Of a stretch of 64,000 nt of DNA, positions 23,058 to 36,500 are shown piece after piece; position 1 is the first letter of the stretch, and every line of letters begins with the position of its first letter. Below the pieces are notes generated by a model. That model had not been told where the DNA came from. It was given only the letters and a program-made list of their open reading frames with translations, and did not search any database. Made by a program: the position numbers and the translations under genes. Origin of the DNA: Paramecium octaurelia (taxonomy: Eukaryota > Ciliophora > Oligohymenophorea > Peniculida > Parameciidae); NCBI GenBank assembly GCA_905182995.1, contig CAJJDP010000137.1:124001-188000 (forward strand). The letters are read 5' to 3'.

Positions 23058-26000
23058 TCAGTCAAAACTAAAATAATAATTATAAATACTTTTTCTTCTC
23101 AATTTAGTTGGAACTTTTCTTTCCTCTAATGTTTTTCTAAATCTTTAATCCAATTAATTTTTATCATTGCTAACATCCAAGTACAAAATTAATGATTCAA
23201 AAGTCTATTCATTTGATTATTGGAAAAATAATTAATATTCTTTCAAAACCTTAGATGACTCAAGATAATTAGATTTGGATTTATTTCTTAAAGGAGTTTC
23301 TATCACAATAGACTCTGCCTTAGGTGATTGACTATGTGGTTCTTAATCACCTATTTGTTCGGCTTCCACAATTTATTTAATAGTCTTAATATCAAGTTTT
23401 CCTTTTTATTATTTAACATTTGCTGCAACCTTGTTAAATATTGCACTTCCCTTGATTGAGATTCTATGTAAGGCCTGCAAAAATTCATCATAATTCATTC
23501 CTGGTGGTATACCATCAATGACCTCTTTGGATCTAGTTAAATATCTAAAAAGTTATAGAACATCATCTTTAGATACAATTTCAGGACATAGATTAAATCT
23601 ATCAGTAAACCATGCAAAAGTCTTAAAAGTAATTTGTTCTCTCGAAGATGGCTAACCAATAGGGAGAAATGTTTCTTTAATTAAGAATTAAAATAGAGAA
23701 TTCAATCCAAACTAATATTTCTCTATTATTTTTTGATAAGGTGTGGATTTAAAATTATTCTCAATATCTTTTTCTAAATTCTTTTATTCTTATATTCTTG
23801 ATTAATTTTGAGTTAATATTTTTGATCTGGCTTATTCTAAGAGTAATTTTTATTTTTTTAGTTGATCTTATTTATCTTTTTCAGATTATTGTATTTTGGT
23901 CTATCCTTATGTTATTATTTCTTTTAATTTTGTTATTTATTTTTAATTGAATTCTTAGAAATTATGTTTCTTCATTTAAATTTCTTTTTCCTTTTTATCC
24001 TTTTCTTCTAAAATTCTTTTCAATTGTTCTTCCTTTTCCCTCTCATTCTTTTCTTTAATCTATTCATTGTATAAATATATTTATACCTTTTGTTTCTATT
24101 CTGTTAAGTAACTCATCCGTTTATCTAATTATTCCTTCTTCAAATTATTTTCAGTTTTGTTTTTCTCTAATCTTTCTTTTTCTAATGATTCTTATAATTA
24201 TTTCTATTTTTCTCTCTCTTCTCTCAATTTATCCTTGATTTCTTTTTCTCTTTACTTTCTCAATTATTCTTTTTTCTATTCCCACAATTCCTATTCCAAT
24301 TATTATTACTTTTTATCTTCTAAAACTCTATTAATAATTTAATTCTATCTTGTAGCTTATGATTTATTATGCTCTATTGCAAATATCATATCATCAAGCA
24401 GATTTGCAACATTTTCAGCTATATATTTGTCTTTAAGATTGCATTTAGCAATAGCCAATTTCATATTCAATGATAATTCTCTTTTTGGTTCGATTTCAAG
24501 AACCTTTTTCTTTTGTAAACTTACATTCACTTCCTTAGTCTTTTTATGCTTAATTTTGAATTAGTCATCAACAGGCTCTTATTACAATTTAGATTAAATA
24601 TATCCAAAAGCATCAGGTTTAGCCTTAAATACCATTACTTTTTTGGATATTGGTTCAATAATATTGATTCTATATATTTCATAATTGAATTACCCCAAAG
24701 CATCTCTCAATAAGTCATTAAGAATTTAATATGGTACATGAACATTATCGTCAAGCAAAGGGATCTCATAGGAGAATTGGATCTCAAAAGTTGTGACTTT
24801 CTTGTACCCTTATGGCAACTCATAATCTGGATCTATGAGTAGTCTTTAATTGAATTCTTTAATAATCTAAAGTTGTCATTAATATTTACATCATTCTCCA
24901 TAAAATATTAAGTCTCTGGATCATCAAATAAAGCAGTACTCTATCCTTTAGAAGCAGTCACATTTCTTAGATGATTGATAAACTTAATTAAACATTAATA
25001 TGGTTGTATGTCTGCCAATTTATGCTTAGATAGAACTATGGATAGTTAAATTACAAACTAATTAAACCCTATTTAATCAAATTCTTTAAATTCTGTTTTG
25101 TTATGTAGAATTTGAGTTCCTACCTACCTTGCCAGAGCTTGAACATTTTCAACTGAAATCGCGATCTCATATTCATGAATAAATTTGCTTATTTCTGCAA
25201 TATTTATACTTTCAGTTCTCTATTGATACTAATCAAAGGAGTTAGGTTATTTCATTCCTTACAAACAAGTATTAGCATATTTAGTAAAGATATGCCTAAA
25301 CACTTTAGTATATTTTCTTAGAATCTATTCAACCATTAATTTTTCAATTTCCTCTTCTAAATTTAAATCCAATAAATCAAAAGTTACTAATCCATGTTTC
25401 TTCTCTTTAGCTAACTCTGTTTGTCTGCTGCCATCAGGAAATAACAACTTCACAGTTACATCCTTTTGATTCAATGATGCAATTCCTTATTCAATTTACC
25501 TTTTCTCTAATTACTTTCTCAATTTCTCTTTTTTCAACTTCAGTTACTCTTCTTAAGTAAACTTTGATATTTCTTTTTCCATTTGCTTCTCTTGATACTA
25601 CTTTTTTATGGTTGAGATATCATTAATAACTTTTGGATCAGTTTCTTTAGGCATTCTCAATTTTGCTAGATGATACTGTTCTTCCTTAGTGAGTTTAATT
25701 TTGGAGAACTTCTTCAAGTTCTCTTAAACCTGTTGTACTTCTTTAACAGAGGATTCTGAATAGATTTATTTATTAGTTTAAGCCTCCTAATACTCCAATT
25801 CAACTTATTGCATGATTTCATTGATATCACCAAGTAAAGAAAGAAGCACTTAAAGACCTTTATTTTATTTAGATATCATTTTGAATTATAAATTGGTATG
25901 ACCAGCCATCATTTTAATTACTTAATTAATACTTTCATTATGAATTTGAGCTAAGCTTTTTAGTACTTCAATAATTTAAGCTTTTCTCTATTTGTCCACA

Positions 26001-27859
26001 ATTTATTAATTTGGTTTTTTTTTATCTGACTTTTTATAGACAGAAAAATAAACAGCAAGACTTATTTTTACAAATTTTTATACAAATTCTTGAGTGCTTG
26101 GTGTATTCTAGGTATTTGTAACCATTTAGAGAAATATCTATGATGCTATTCTATAATGCAAAGTATCATAAATAGCTATTTTAGATAATAGATCCATCAT
26201 TTGTATTTACGATTTAGTTGTTAAATTAGGATTATTAGCCACATTTGCAAGGAAATTAAATACAAACAAACTTGGATAAGTTTTCTCTTGTAAATTGATT
26301 ATAAATGGATCAAGAACTATAGATAAAGGGATTGAAGGCATGGTTTAGAATACTATCAAGAGATTCTACAATATGAAATGAATAAGATTTTCATTTGTTA
26401 ATTCAATTAGCTAAATGGCAATTCTACACTTAAATAGATTATTACATTTTATATAATATTGGAGCCTCTGGAATTTTATTTTTTCCAAAGTATTCTAAAG
26501 CAGAAAATAAGAACTATATTGAAAATATAGCAACACATTCTCTAGGATCTGATGTAGCTGCTTTAAACGCATTATGCACTCTTTCTTAATATTATTGATA
26601 TTGATTTTTTAACCAAATGCTATGTACAAGTCTCAAAATAGATATTTTCTCATCAGATTTTAATGTATTAGTGTTCTCCAGAATCTCCAATGCTTATTCT
26701 AACCATTGCTACATTATACCCATAGATTAAATTTCCAAAATGTAGTCAGGTGTAAGTGAATTAAATAGTTTCTCAACATTTATTAACATTTCAATATTAT
26801 TTGCACTATGTTATTTCAGAATTGAAGTGAAAAGATCAACTAAGTGAAATTTACAGAATAAGATCATTAGATCAACCAAAGAATCTACTAATTAAGGATG
26901 TCTTTTAATTGATAAAAGTGTTGTTTAAAAACAAGATTCAACATACCACTTATAAATATCCTCCTTATATGAAATCTTATTATTATAGGCTTATATAGCA
27001 AAATTTCCAAGGGTTTTTATAGTTTCGATGCATACTTCTGGCGATTTAGATACCAACCCTGGTTTTAAGAGATTTAATGAAAAAGCTAATGCCTTGTCCT
27101 TTTCCATGGCAATCAAATTTTATAAGTGTTCTACAGATGAAAAGACATCCTTATAAATAGAAATTATTGGTTCATAAACTCTTTGAACTCCTTTTGTAAC
27201 AATCTATGCCCAAAATTTAAAGTTTTCTGCATATAGTGATAATACCTGTTTGTATTAGAGATTTAACCATTTTGACAATAACTATGTAAAGTATTCCAAA
27301 GTATTTGAATCAGAGATTTGAATTTACTCTTGTGATTAGCTAAGGTTTAAATGGTTATAACCTTGTCCTGATGGTTACTATTCAGATAAAATTCTATTTC
27401 TCTGATTTGGTGATGTCTTAGATTTGCTTAATCTGGCTTATTGCAATTTTAGATAGAAGTCAAACAATTGATTTAGAGTATCTTCAATCACTTAAACATC
27501 TCCCATCAATATCAGTTTTTTAATATCGTTGTTTATGTCATTAGGTATTTGCAATTGGTTTATTGCACTTATGATTATGTTCCAGTTGTATAACTTGGTG
27601 GAAGCCGTGGTTAATTGTTTTAGTTAATCTAATTGTGCTATTGGAGTAAGAGTTCTCAATATATGGATGTTTAATACCTTTATGAAATCTCTGATTTTAA
27701 ATTATGAATAGATTTAACTAACTTGCCTACTGCAATTCCATTTTCAATCAAGTTTTGCTATGATTCTGTTAAAATGATTGGATTTTTATTGGCTTGCTTG
27801 ATTGTTTCAAACACTTTTAATGAGGATAAGTGATTATAAAGTGCATATGATAATTTCAT
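23058..27859 (-). CDS. Very large CH-like, helical-repeat and coiled-coil protein
   Basis: A protein of about 1.5-1.6 thousand aa. The N-terminus carries LYNWNIIISAINQLQIPNDI and KKLILMGDVQVIEDTLNQL, resembling the calponin-homology-like domain found in microtubule- and cilia-associated proteins. A long all-helical region follows (HEAT/armadillo-like), then a basic coiled coil (REEREKQKQLQESLEKERLE), and a segment with FEIQFSYEIPLLDDNVHVPY that looks folded. At least two introns are needed: one near 27667-27691 ending GAG, and one near 24870-24892 ending TAG. The full exon set was not resolved, and the remaining frame bookkeeping implies at least one more. Ciliary or cytoskeletal function is an inference from architecture only. 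Confidence 0.7.
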
Positions 27860-28134
27860 AGTTATTAATATTGTTTATATCAATTAAATGAAACCAAAAT
27901 CAATTTGCTATTTGTCTCAATCTGATCAAATTTGAATAAACTCCATTTTGAAGTGTCTGAGACTAGATATGAACTGCTAGATTGAATAAGAAAAGTTAGA
28001 TTTTCATTTTGAGAGCCTGAAATTTGAACCAATCATGAATGGCAAGAGATTAAATGATTAATTATATTAAAACTCATATTAGTAATATAAAAAAAATTCA
28101 ACATGTAATTTTTCGAGGTTGTTTGTGATCGTCA
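27860..28134. other. Short spacer between two minus-strand genes
   Basis: 275 bp that must hold the promoter of the large helical protein gene and the 3' end of the PX gene. Nothing specific was seen. Confidence 0.4.
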
Positions 28135-29159
28135 TCAAATTATTCTATTGTAGTTTGGCTTTTCGATTTTATACTAGAGTTCTTCATGTATATTGAATAA
28201 TAATTACTTCTAAAGTGGTTTAAGAAGTTCCTTTAGATCGACAGCCAATTTCATTGCCATCTAGTTAGCTTTTGGCAATGAAAAATACCATAATGTCGCT
28301 TTCTACTATAGTTTGATAGCTATTTTTATGATGGTTGATATTGTACCCAAAAATGCGATTTAAATAGTCTTGTAACTGAGATTTCCTCTCACGCAAATCA
28401 GTAGCATCGGAGATATTAACTAACTTTTTCTCAGGGAAATTTGGCAAAGGAAAATCAAGATGAATGCTTTTCAATTGCCTATGATAATCTCTAAGGTCTT
28501 AGAAGCGCTGAGTGAATTTCCAACTTTTGTTTGTAATAGTATCTGTTACTTAGATTGTATATAGGGCAGAATCATCGAAGATGATATGATCTTCAAACTT
28601 AAAAATATATTACTATCTAGAAATATTAGAAGTTTATACTTGTTTTGTAGCTCAATTTTCTTTTGGGGCAATGAAAATATTGAATCCCCATGTTTTGCTA
28701 AATAGGATTCTTTGAGTTATTGAATTTCTTGCCATCTTCTATCAATAGGCTGATCGTTTTGTTTCTGTCCGCCTATTTTGGGATCTTTGGGAAGCATCTC
28801 TTCCACCACTCCTAAACAATGTAATTCTGGGCAGGCAAGTATTTCATTGAGATATTATTATAATTCTCCTCTCTTTAAATACAATCAAAGTTTACTCGCT
28901 TGATGATGCTTTCTTCACTCTAATTTGTATGAAACAAAAACTTCTTTTTAGGAAAATGAATCAAGGGAATCTTTATTTTGAATATATGGATCCACTCTAG
29001 TATTTTTTAATGCATGGACTCCAATTCAGAATATCTTTTTTTTATCTCCTTAGGTTAACCTCCTTCCAAGTTGTACACACTTATTGTGTAGTATACTTTC
29101 TTATCAATTATATCATGTTTAGGTATTTTCACAGAATATCTTTGAACTGATTGTTTCAT
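28135..29159 (-). CDS. Double PX-domain (phosphoinositide-binding) protein
   Basis: A protein of 316 aa in four exons (introns 28873-28895 ending AAG, 28617-28639 and 28261-28288 ending TAG). It holds two PX-like domains. The first has KKRYSELESMHQKILEW, then FPKKK and KRRGELQQYLNEIL. The second has WKFTQRFQDLRDYHRQLKSI, then LPNFPEKK and RERKSQLQDYLNRIF. The order (Arg-Tyr/Phe, proline-rich loop, basic helix) is that of PX domains, which bind phosphatidylinositol phosphates on endosomes and other membranes. The protein is almost only these two modules plus a short tail. Tandem PX proteins are uncommon, but the reading is well supported because all introns restore the domains. Confidence 0.8.
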
Positions 29160-29787
29160 TTAATTAATTATAAATTCAATTTTAAACAAATTTTAGAACA
29201 ATTACATCAGCGTAATCTATTCTGCAATCCTTCAATTTTCTCTCATTCTCTTCACAAAATGCTCCCTCTCATTCCCCAAATGCCTTATCTTATCAGACTA
29301 ACTCAAGTTTTAAATCTAATATTTCTAGAATTTCTACAAGGTACAAATTTATTTTAAATAGGAAAGTATAAATTTTACATATCCATATTATCTTAAGAAT
29401 AATAATATATATAAAGTCCAAGGACGCTTTATAATCATTATTTATTTCTTCAATAATTAATTTAAACCCATTAATTAAATGATTCAATAACAATTGTCAA
29501 AAATCTATAATTTAATTGTAATTCTAGAATTTACAGAATTTTGAATTTGGGTTAAATCCTAAGAATTAAATATAATTAAAACAACATAAATGAGGATTGC
29601 GAATGTGAGACAACTTGGATCATTTAGAATTCCTAAAGATTGTTTTATTGATTTCATATATCAAAAACTACTATTGGAATCAAATATTGTAGATTTTTGG
29701 TACTCCATTTTCACAAATTTATTAGAAGTTAAATAAGAGAAATTTAGTTATTAATACAAAAAAAAATATAGCAAATATTATTGAATT
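29160..29787. other. Divergent intergenic region
   Basis: About 630 bp between the double-PX and MORN genes, presumably with both promoters. No gene was recognised. Confidence 0.45.
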
Positions 29788-30785
29788 ATGGGGAATGCCT
29801 GTAGATGCAATTAACACTCAGATATAATTAACGAGGAGCAAGAATCGAATAATCCAGAGGTATATCAAGCTAAAACTGACAACCCAGAGGATGACAAATG
29901 CGAGCAATAGCAATAGCTTTCAAAATGGCGAAACATTTAAGAAGGTTTAATTTACAATCTAATTGAGATGATAACCTACCACTTCCGGAGTTTAGGGAAG
30001 AAGTAGCAAAATCTAATAATGGAAGCCGAATTCAATTGTCTCCTGTAACAATGAAATCAGGGAATATGTAGAGTTTATGAACTAGCTTAGTTATGAGGGA
30101 GAATGGCTGAATTAGTAAAAGGATGGCAAAGGGAAGTTCACTTGGAAGGATGGCAGTTACTTTGAAGGAGATTTTGTATAGGATAAAGCATAGGGAATAG
30201 GAAAATTAGTGCATGTCAATGGGGATTCATACGAAGGAGAATGGAAGAATGATATGGCTCATGGTCATGGGGTTTTCAATCATTTTAGAGGAGTTAAATA
30301 TGCAGGATAATGGAAATATGATCTTTAGGATGGAGAAGGACAAGAAACATGGCCTGATGGTACTGAATATAAGGGAACATACAAAGAGGGGAAGAGACAT
30401 GGACAAGGACATATGCAATTTTAGGATGGTTCTAAGTATGAAGGAAACTTTGAGAATAACGAAATCTGTGGATTTGGCTGTTATACTTGGAAAGATGGTA
30501 AGCAATACAAGGGATAATGGTTGAATAATAAAATGCATGGTATTTTGAATTATCGAATATCTTAAAGGTCAGGGAGAATGTATTTGGAAGGATGGAAAAA
30601 GTTATAAGGGAGAATATGCAGATGATAAAAAGAATGGGTATGGAGTATTCACTTGGGCCAGTGGAAAAAGATATGAGGGATATTGGCAGGATGGCAAATA
30701 ACATGGAGAGGGAATTATAATTAATGCAGAAGGAGTTAGAAGAGAAGGATAATGGGAGTATGGAAAACCAAAGAATTTAGATTGA
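29788..30785 (+). CDS. MORN-repeat protein with lipidation-type N-terminus
   Basis: A protein of about 307 aa. It begins MGNACRC, a pattern for N-myristoylation plus palmitoylation. A polar linker leads to at least eight MORN repeats (YEGEW, YFEGDF, YEGEWKND, YKGTYKEG, YEGNFENN, YKGQWLNN, YKGEYADD, YEGYWQDG). MORN repeats bind lipids or proteins and often organise membranes and cortical structures in protists. The intron 30540-30567 (AAG) is certain. Two N-terminal introns (about 29940-29962 ending GAG and 30004-30026 ending AAG) are the best fit but less sure. A GTT donor is needed for the first. Confidence 0.85.
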
Positions 30786-30857
30786 TTTATTTGTATCTAT
30801 GACACTGTTAAAATTGAGAGATTAATTATATAATTATCTTAATATAATAAATTCAAA

Positions 30858-32248
30858 ATGGATGATGTTGATGGGAATAATTTTGAATGTTTAAGCCAAG
30901 AAGGGTCATCTTCTTATTAACCTATGGATAACTTATTGTAAATCTATTAGGACAAAGTTGGCAAAAAAACAGAATAATAAAGAAGATTCTTCAGTGGATA
31001 AAAATAGGTTACAGAACCGATTGAATAATTAAGTAATAATGAGATTTCAAATTCTGACAGCAAGGCAAAGGGGAAAAACAAAGAAGCTGTTCAAATTTAA
31101 CTGATCTCCTTTTATGAATAAAACCTCCAAAACTTAAAGTAGATGGTTATAGATAAGGATGAAGAGATCAAAATGAGGGATGAGAAGATCCTTGAACAAT
31201 CCATTCTCATCAATCTCATAATCACTTAGTATAACAAGATTCTCAATCTATTATAATAGGAGAGGGATGAAATATTAGAGAAATACATGGGAGCTATGGA
31301 TGAAATACAAAATCAAAGTCAAAAATATCAGCAACAATAAAATTAACAGCAATAGTAACTTCAATCTATGTAATAAAAAATCTAACACTAATTGCATTAA
31401 TAATTAACACAACATCTACAAAATTTTTAAGTTCCAACAGACTATGACTCCAAATTAATAGAACTCCATGAAACCAAGTAGTAGGTCAACCATTATAAAA
31501 ATTAGTGCATCAATCTAGAAGTCAAAGTAAAAGAAACAGAGGTGAAATTAGAAGATGCAAATTTAAGATTGAATGAAGCCTATATCAGAATTGATTTGCT
31601 TGAAAAGGAAGCTAGAAATGTTTCATAGTAGAATGTACAATTTTTGTGTTTGACTTATAGGTTATGCTTGATAAGTAATTTAAATCCTTGTTATAACAAT
31701 TTGAATAGTATTAATAAATCTAGAAAAAGCAAAGTTAATAACTCTAATTCCGAGAAGCCACAAGCATGATGAGTAGTGCTTACAGCAATGCATCAAGCAG
31801 TGAATAATAGATTCTTCAGAATCTAAGTTAGAATGCTTCTAAACATGAAGGATTACAGGAGAATGATAATTTAATAAATGCTTACACATAATTTAAAAAA
31901 TAGAACAGTATTAAATAATTCAATCAGATGTTAGTTTAATCTTAAATCAAATAGTAGAATGGCAAACAAGACCCGTAGTAAGTCACTTATAATCAAGGAG
32001 GAATTTTGAATTTTCCATCTGATTTTCGTACCTAGTAATAGAAGGATTTAGAGTTTCAATTAACCAGTTAGCTGAATGAATTGACAATAAAAAAATAAAC
32101 TTTAGAAAGCGAATTAAATAAAAAGATCAACATATCAAAGAGTGCTTTGGAGAGAAGAAAAAGGGAATAGCTTGAGCAAGAATTAGATTAAATTTAAGAT
32201 TAAATAAATAAAGTTAGATTAAAGTTAAGAGAAAATAAATTTATTTGA
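30858..32248 (+). CDS. Glutamine-rich coiled-coil protein
   Basis: A protein of 454 aa in two exons (intron 31635-31660, TAG). An acidic, Ser-rich N-terminus precedes long heptad-like helices rich in Glu, Lys, Gln and Leu, including a Gln-dense stretch around residues 150-190 and a C-terminal coil ending near LEQELDQIQDQINKVRLKLR. No enzyme motif is present. It is probably a structural or scaffold protein; the family is not recognised. It is convergent with the UCH37 gene, 110 bp apart. Confidence 0.75.
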
Positions 32249-32358
32249 TATATTTATACTTGTTTAGCATTTAAATTTAATTAGTGCTTAAATAATATAT
32301 GGAAAGAATCAATTAAATTTGTTTATGTATATATTGTTCATATTATAAAATTTGAATA

Positions 32359-33557
32359 TCATTTTTTTGTTTACTGTTACAACTTTTATTATTGCTTTTG
32401 TTACGCCTTCTCCAATAGTCCTTCTAGTTAGCCTTTTCTTTGAGCCATCTTAAAAAGTTCTAAAATGAATGGAATGTAGTTGTGCTTTCTTCTGGAATTT
32501 TCTTCCTAAGAGTGATAACTTTGGTAGAAGTACTTTATATTTTTAAAACTTTGCATTCTCTTCACTTAGTATGATTTGGGCCTCTTAAATTCTATTGTTG
32601 GCAAGAGTTAATCTATTTTATAATTCTTCTGAGGATTCTTGCAGTAATTCTTATTCAATATTCTTGGATGTATAATAGTATTACAATTTACTTATTAAGT
32701 TGAAAGTTGAAGTAATTGTTATTTCTAATCTTCAGTTAAATCGACTCCGATGAATTCCAAGGTTTTGAGACTCTAGAATATTTCATTTTAAGACTATAAA
32801 ATTATGTTATTTGCCTAAATAGATTATTGGCAATACTTTGAATTTTCTACATTAATTGACAGCCAACAAAGTGAAAGCAGTTTCCTTTTCTTAGTAGTGT
32901 TGGATCCTGGTTAAGATAGCTTCCTTTGCTCTGACTATCCAATCATCTTGATATTCGCCTATCAAGATGGGTCCATCTTGGAGACCATCTAATTCATACA
33001 CTTTTCCTTTGAAGGGGATATAAGAGACAAAGTGAAATACATCATCGCCTTCCTAGAATAAAGAGGGGGGAGACTTACCTTAGCTTTTTTCTTATCGTTA
33101 GAGAAGATGAAGGGTTCTGGTCGAGCAAAGCTGTTGTGAGCCGTCTTAATGATATCGACTGCACCTAGGCAGTTGCCTCTTTCTTTAGGATCTAGAGCAA
33201 GGGCAAATTCCTGGATGATGAACAGTGTATTACTTTATAATTTTTGAGTGCTTCTCCAATTTCAATTTATGGGCAATTGAGTAAAATAGAAATGATGGCT
33301 TGGGTTGCACATGCATTTTAAATGACTTAGTTGGCAAAGAAGAGATCTTGATCATAAATTTTGAGAGATTCTCTTTTTTCGCCTTTGCTTGTCCATCGGA
33401 ATAGGAAGATGAATCCATAAATTGGTTGCATTTAGGCTATCTATTGTTCGTCATTTAGGTCGTAGATCTCTTCTACTTGAACTCCTTGGACTCCGATTGC
33501 GTTGATGAGCTCAGTGAAAACTCCAGGGTCGGACTCGATTGTACACCACTCTTGCAT
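32359..33557 (-). CDS. UCHL5: UCH37/UCHL5-like deubiquitinase
   Basis: A protein of 356 aa in six exons. It is a proteasome-associated ubiquitin C-terminal hydrolase. The start [18 protein letters not shown] matches UCH37 closely. The catalytic Cys lies in [13 protein letters not shown], the His in [11 protein letters not shown] and the Asp in [10 protein letters not shown]. The C-terminal ULD-type region keeps [16 protein letters not shown], the segment through which UCH37 docks on the proteasome receptor Rpn13. The five introns are 22-29 nt; one ends CAG, one AAG and three TAG. The crossover loop and tail are complete, so it should be active. Its start codon is only 28 bp from that of the divergent PAS/membrane gene. 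Confidence 0.92.
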
Positions 33558-33585
33558 AAATTATTATATTTATTTATTAATTTGG
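33558..33585. promoter_or_regulatory. Minimal bidirectional promoter region, 28 bp between start codons
   Basis: The start codons of the UCH37 gene (minus) and the PAS/membrane gene (plus) are separated by only 28 bp of almost pure A/T. Both 5' UTRs must be very short or overlap, or transcription must start inside the opposite gene. Confidence 0.5.
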
Positions 33586-36500
33586 ATGGATAAAGAATAA
33601 GTGATACCCACTCTGCAGCAACAAGAAAAGGAGTTGGAGAAGAAGCGTGGTGGAAAGGGTTTGGAAGAGCACTTCAAATTGTTTAATGATCTTTTGAAAT
33701 TGAAATAAGCATCCTACACGAAGGCCATAATAATGCTGATAGTCGCCTTTATCCATCATATAATGAGTTAAATTCGACAGTACCGTAATCAGTATATTCA
33801 GATACAAGAACGTGATAAATCTCCACTATTCATCGGAGTCAACAATTCTTAATTAAATAATCGATTCCGGCACGTACTTCGACATTCAGGGTTTACTAAG
33901 ACAAGACATTACGATTAATTACATAATGTTATCCATATTTTTGCTTGCCACGATCGGTAACACCCTATTATATTTCATTCTTTACATACTACAATCGGAT
34001 GATTATCGAGTGAGAAAGAAGTTCATAGGGAAGGTACTAAATGCTACTATCTAGAAATTTGTGCAATTGTCTGAGTGGTACATTTGGATATTCCATTATC
34101 CAGCCTTGGTAGTCTTTTTTGAGAACATCGTTTGTGGTCCTTCCATGGATTGTTCAATGAATGCCGAGAGGAAGATCTTAATAGCCGTTTCCATATTAGG
34201 GTATTACTTAATATTACATCAGAGTGTGTTTCGGACTCTTCAACATATTTTTCTTGAGTGTATTCTTCCATAATGACAGCAGTCAGAAGAAGGATTGTTT
34301 CAACACAGAGAATTCCCTCTATTTAGCAATGTTTCATATATTCAGAGCTTTCCAGGCCTTTTTAATTTCGTTTAGGTATCAATTAAACCATAAACTCTAT
34401 AGTTCCAATGAGTACTCTTATCTATGGGTTATGATGATCTGTATATTTTTGGGGTATTCTTTCTTTCTTATAAATTGCTTGTTCTACAGTGGATACATGG
34501 CTTTTGCCACTTCTATTACACGTAACACATTTCTAATCTTACTCATTATAATGGTCTCATCTAGTTTTTCAATGATGATTGATGAGTTGTATCGTCAGAA
34601 CACTATTGAACAATCATTCGAGAATTTCAGTCTTTTTTTCACTTTGTCATTCATATTTTTAGTTTGTTGCTTTGTTTACAATTTGAGAAACTCCAATTAC
34701 GAAGACATCAACTATGAGAAAGCCAGTGACACTGATTTTTCGAGATAAGTATTTGTAGTTAACTCATTGCTCGAAGTCACTAATTAAGATATCAACGTAG
34801 ACTTGTTTTTTAAAGGCATCTTACAAAGACATATGGAGTAGGAGTGTCGACATACCATAATATAGGGGGAAGGCAGGTGTTTTTGTAAGAAGAAGAAAAC
34901 TTTTGATTCCAAGAAGAAGAAGGAAGTAATGTTGGATGATTGGCTTATTCATAAGACTATTTTTGTAAAGTTCCTGATAAAATCCTGGATGGAAACTAAA
35001 CTGATGGACAATCCTAATTCAATTGAGTTGCAATTGCTTTATGCTAGGTACATGTTCTTTAAATTTCAAAATCATTAAATTTCATTGCATATATTGAATG
35101 GTTTAGAAAAACGGTTTCTGTTTGTCATCAATAGATATAAGGCCTATCAATTGAAAATGAAGATTATACGATACATTAAACATAGGAATCAAGAAAGTTA
35201 TAGGGAGAGATTGGAAATTTAGAATGCCTTATTCATTGAAGATCTGATTGAAACAATTAAAAAGAACATTAATCAGATAATGATACAAAATTGTGCATTT
35301 TGGAAATGTTTATAGAAAGAAGTGATTGACCTATAGGAATTGGATGAGTTACTCAAGAATTAATTTGAGAAGATTGAATACACAAATAATTTATGGGTGT
35401 AGATTCAGAATTATTTGGATTTCAAGAAAAAATGGAAATTTTATTATGCTTGGTTCACTCTCTATATATAGAATAAGAAATTAAAAAATAAAATATTAGA
35501 TAACTTCTAGGGATTGTCAGTGAATGAGAATGATATCTTCTCTGAAGAAGTCCAAGAAAATAATTTAGAAGAAGACATAGCTAGTGTGAAATCAGATCAA
35601 GAACAAAAATTGGATATGGATAAAATTGATATAAAAAGCAAGAAGATTATATTTGATAAAAAAGCATGCATTATACAAACGACTGATGATCCTGATGCTC
35701 TAATCATCAAAGTCAATAAACAATTTACAAAGATCTTTGGATATACTCATGAAGAGGTTTCAAACAAATTTCAAATCACTCAATTGATGCCTGACATATA
35801 TTCGAAGGTACATCCATCCTTGTTGAATGATTACAAAATGACAGGCAAGGGACATGCCTTGTATTCTTAAAGGAAAGTCTATTGCATCCATAAACAAGGG
35901 TTCATGTTCACAGCCCAAAAGTTTCTAAAACTATATGTGGATTTGAATGGATAGTCACAATTTGTCGTAATGATTAGACCCACTGATTTAAATAATGAAA
36001 AAAAGCATGATGTAATAATATTGAATTAAGACTGGGAAATCAATGGGATGACTCCAAATGTGATCTAATCATTATAAATAGATTAGTCATTGTTCTAGAA
36101 ATAGAAACTGCAAACCTTAATCAATATTTTGTTATTTGCACCAAAGTTAATATAATTTAGTAGAGCATGTCAATTGATAAATGAAGAAACTGACTTAGAA
36201 TTGTTTGGGATGCAGAAAATTAAAAAGAAAAAAGAAGAACCTTTGGGGAAATCAGTTAAACGTGTTAACAACATGCCAGGTTAGTTTAAAATATAGGTCA
36301 ACATGACAAATTCTAGTTCTCATAATCTAATTCCTGGGAGAAGTGGAATCACCTCATCCGGTGAAGTTGACCTCTCATCAAATTATTTGCAGATGCAATC
36401 TTTAGATGTGCCAGATGATAACAAACAATTTCTATAATAATAGAGTAATGCTAGTGAGAGGAATGATGTTCAAGACTTTAAGAATTAAATCGATTAGTAT

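Noticed and set aside
30227-30704. Open frames on the minus strand opposite the MORN gene
   Set aside because: Shadows of the real gene; MORN repeats on the plus strand explain the region fully.
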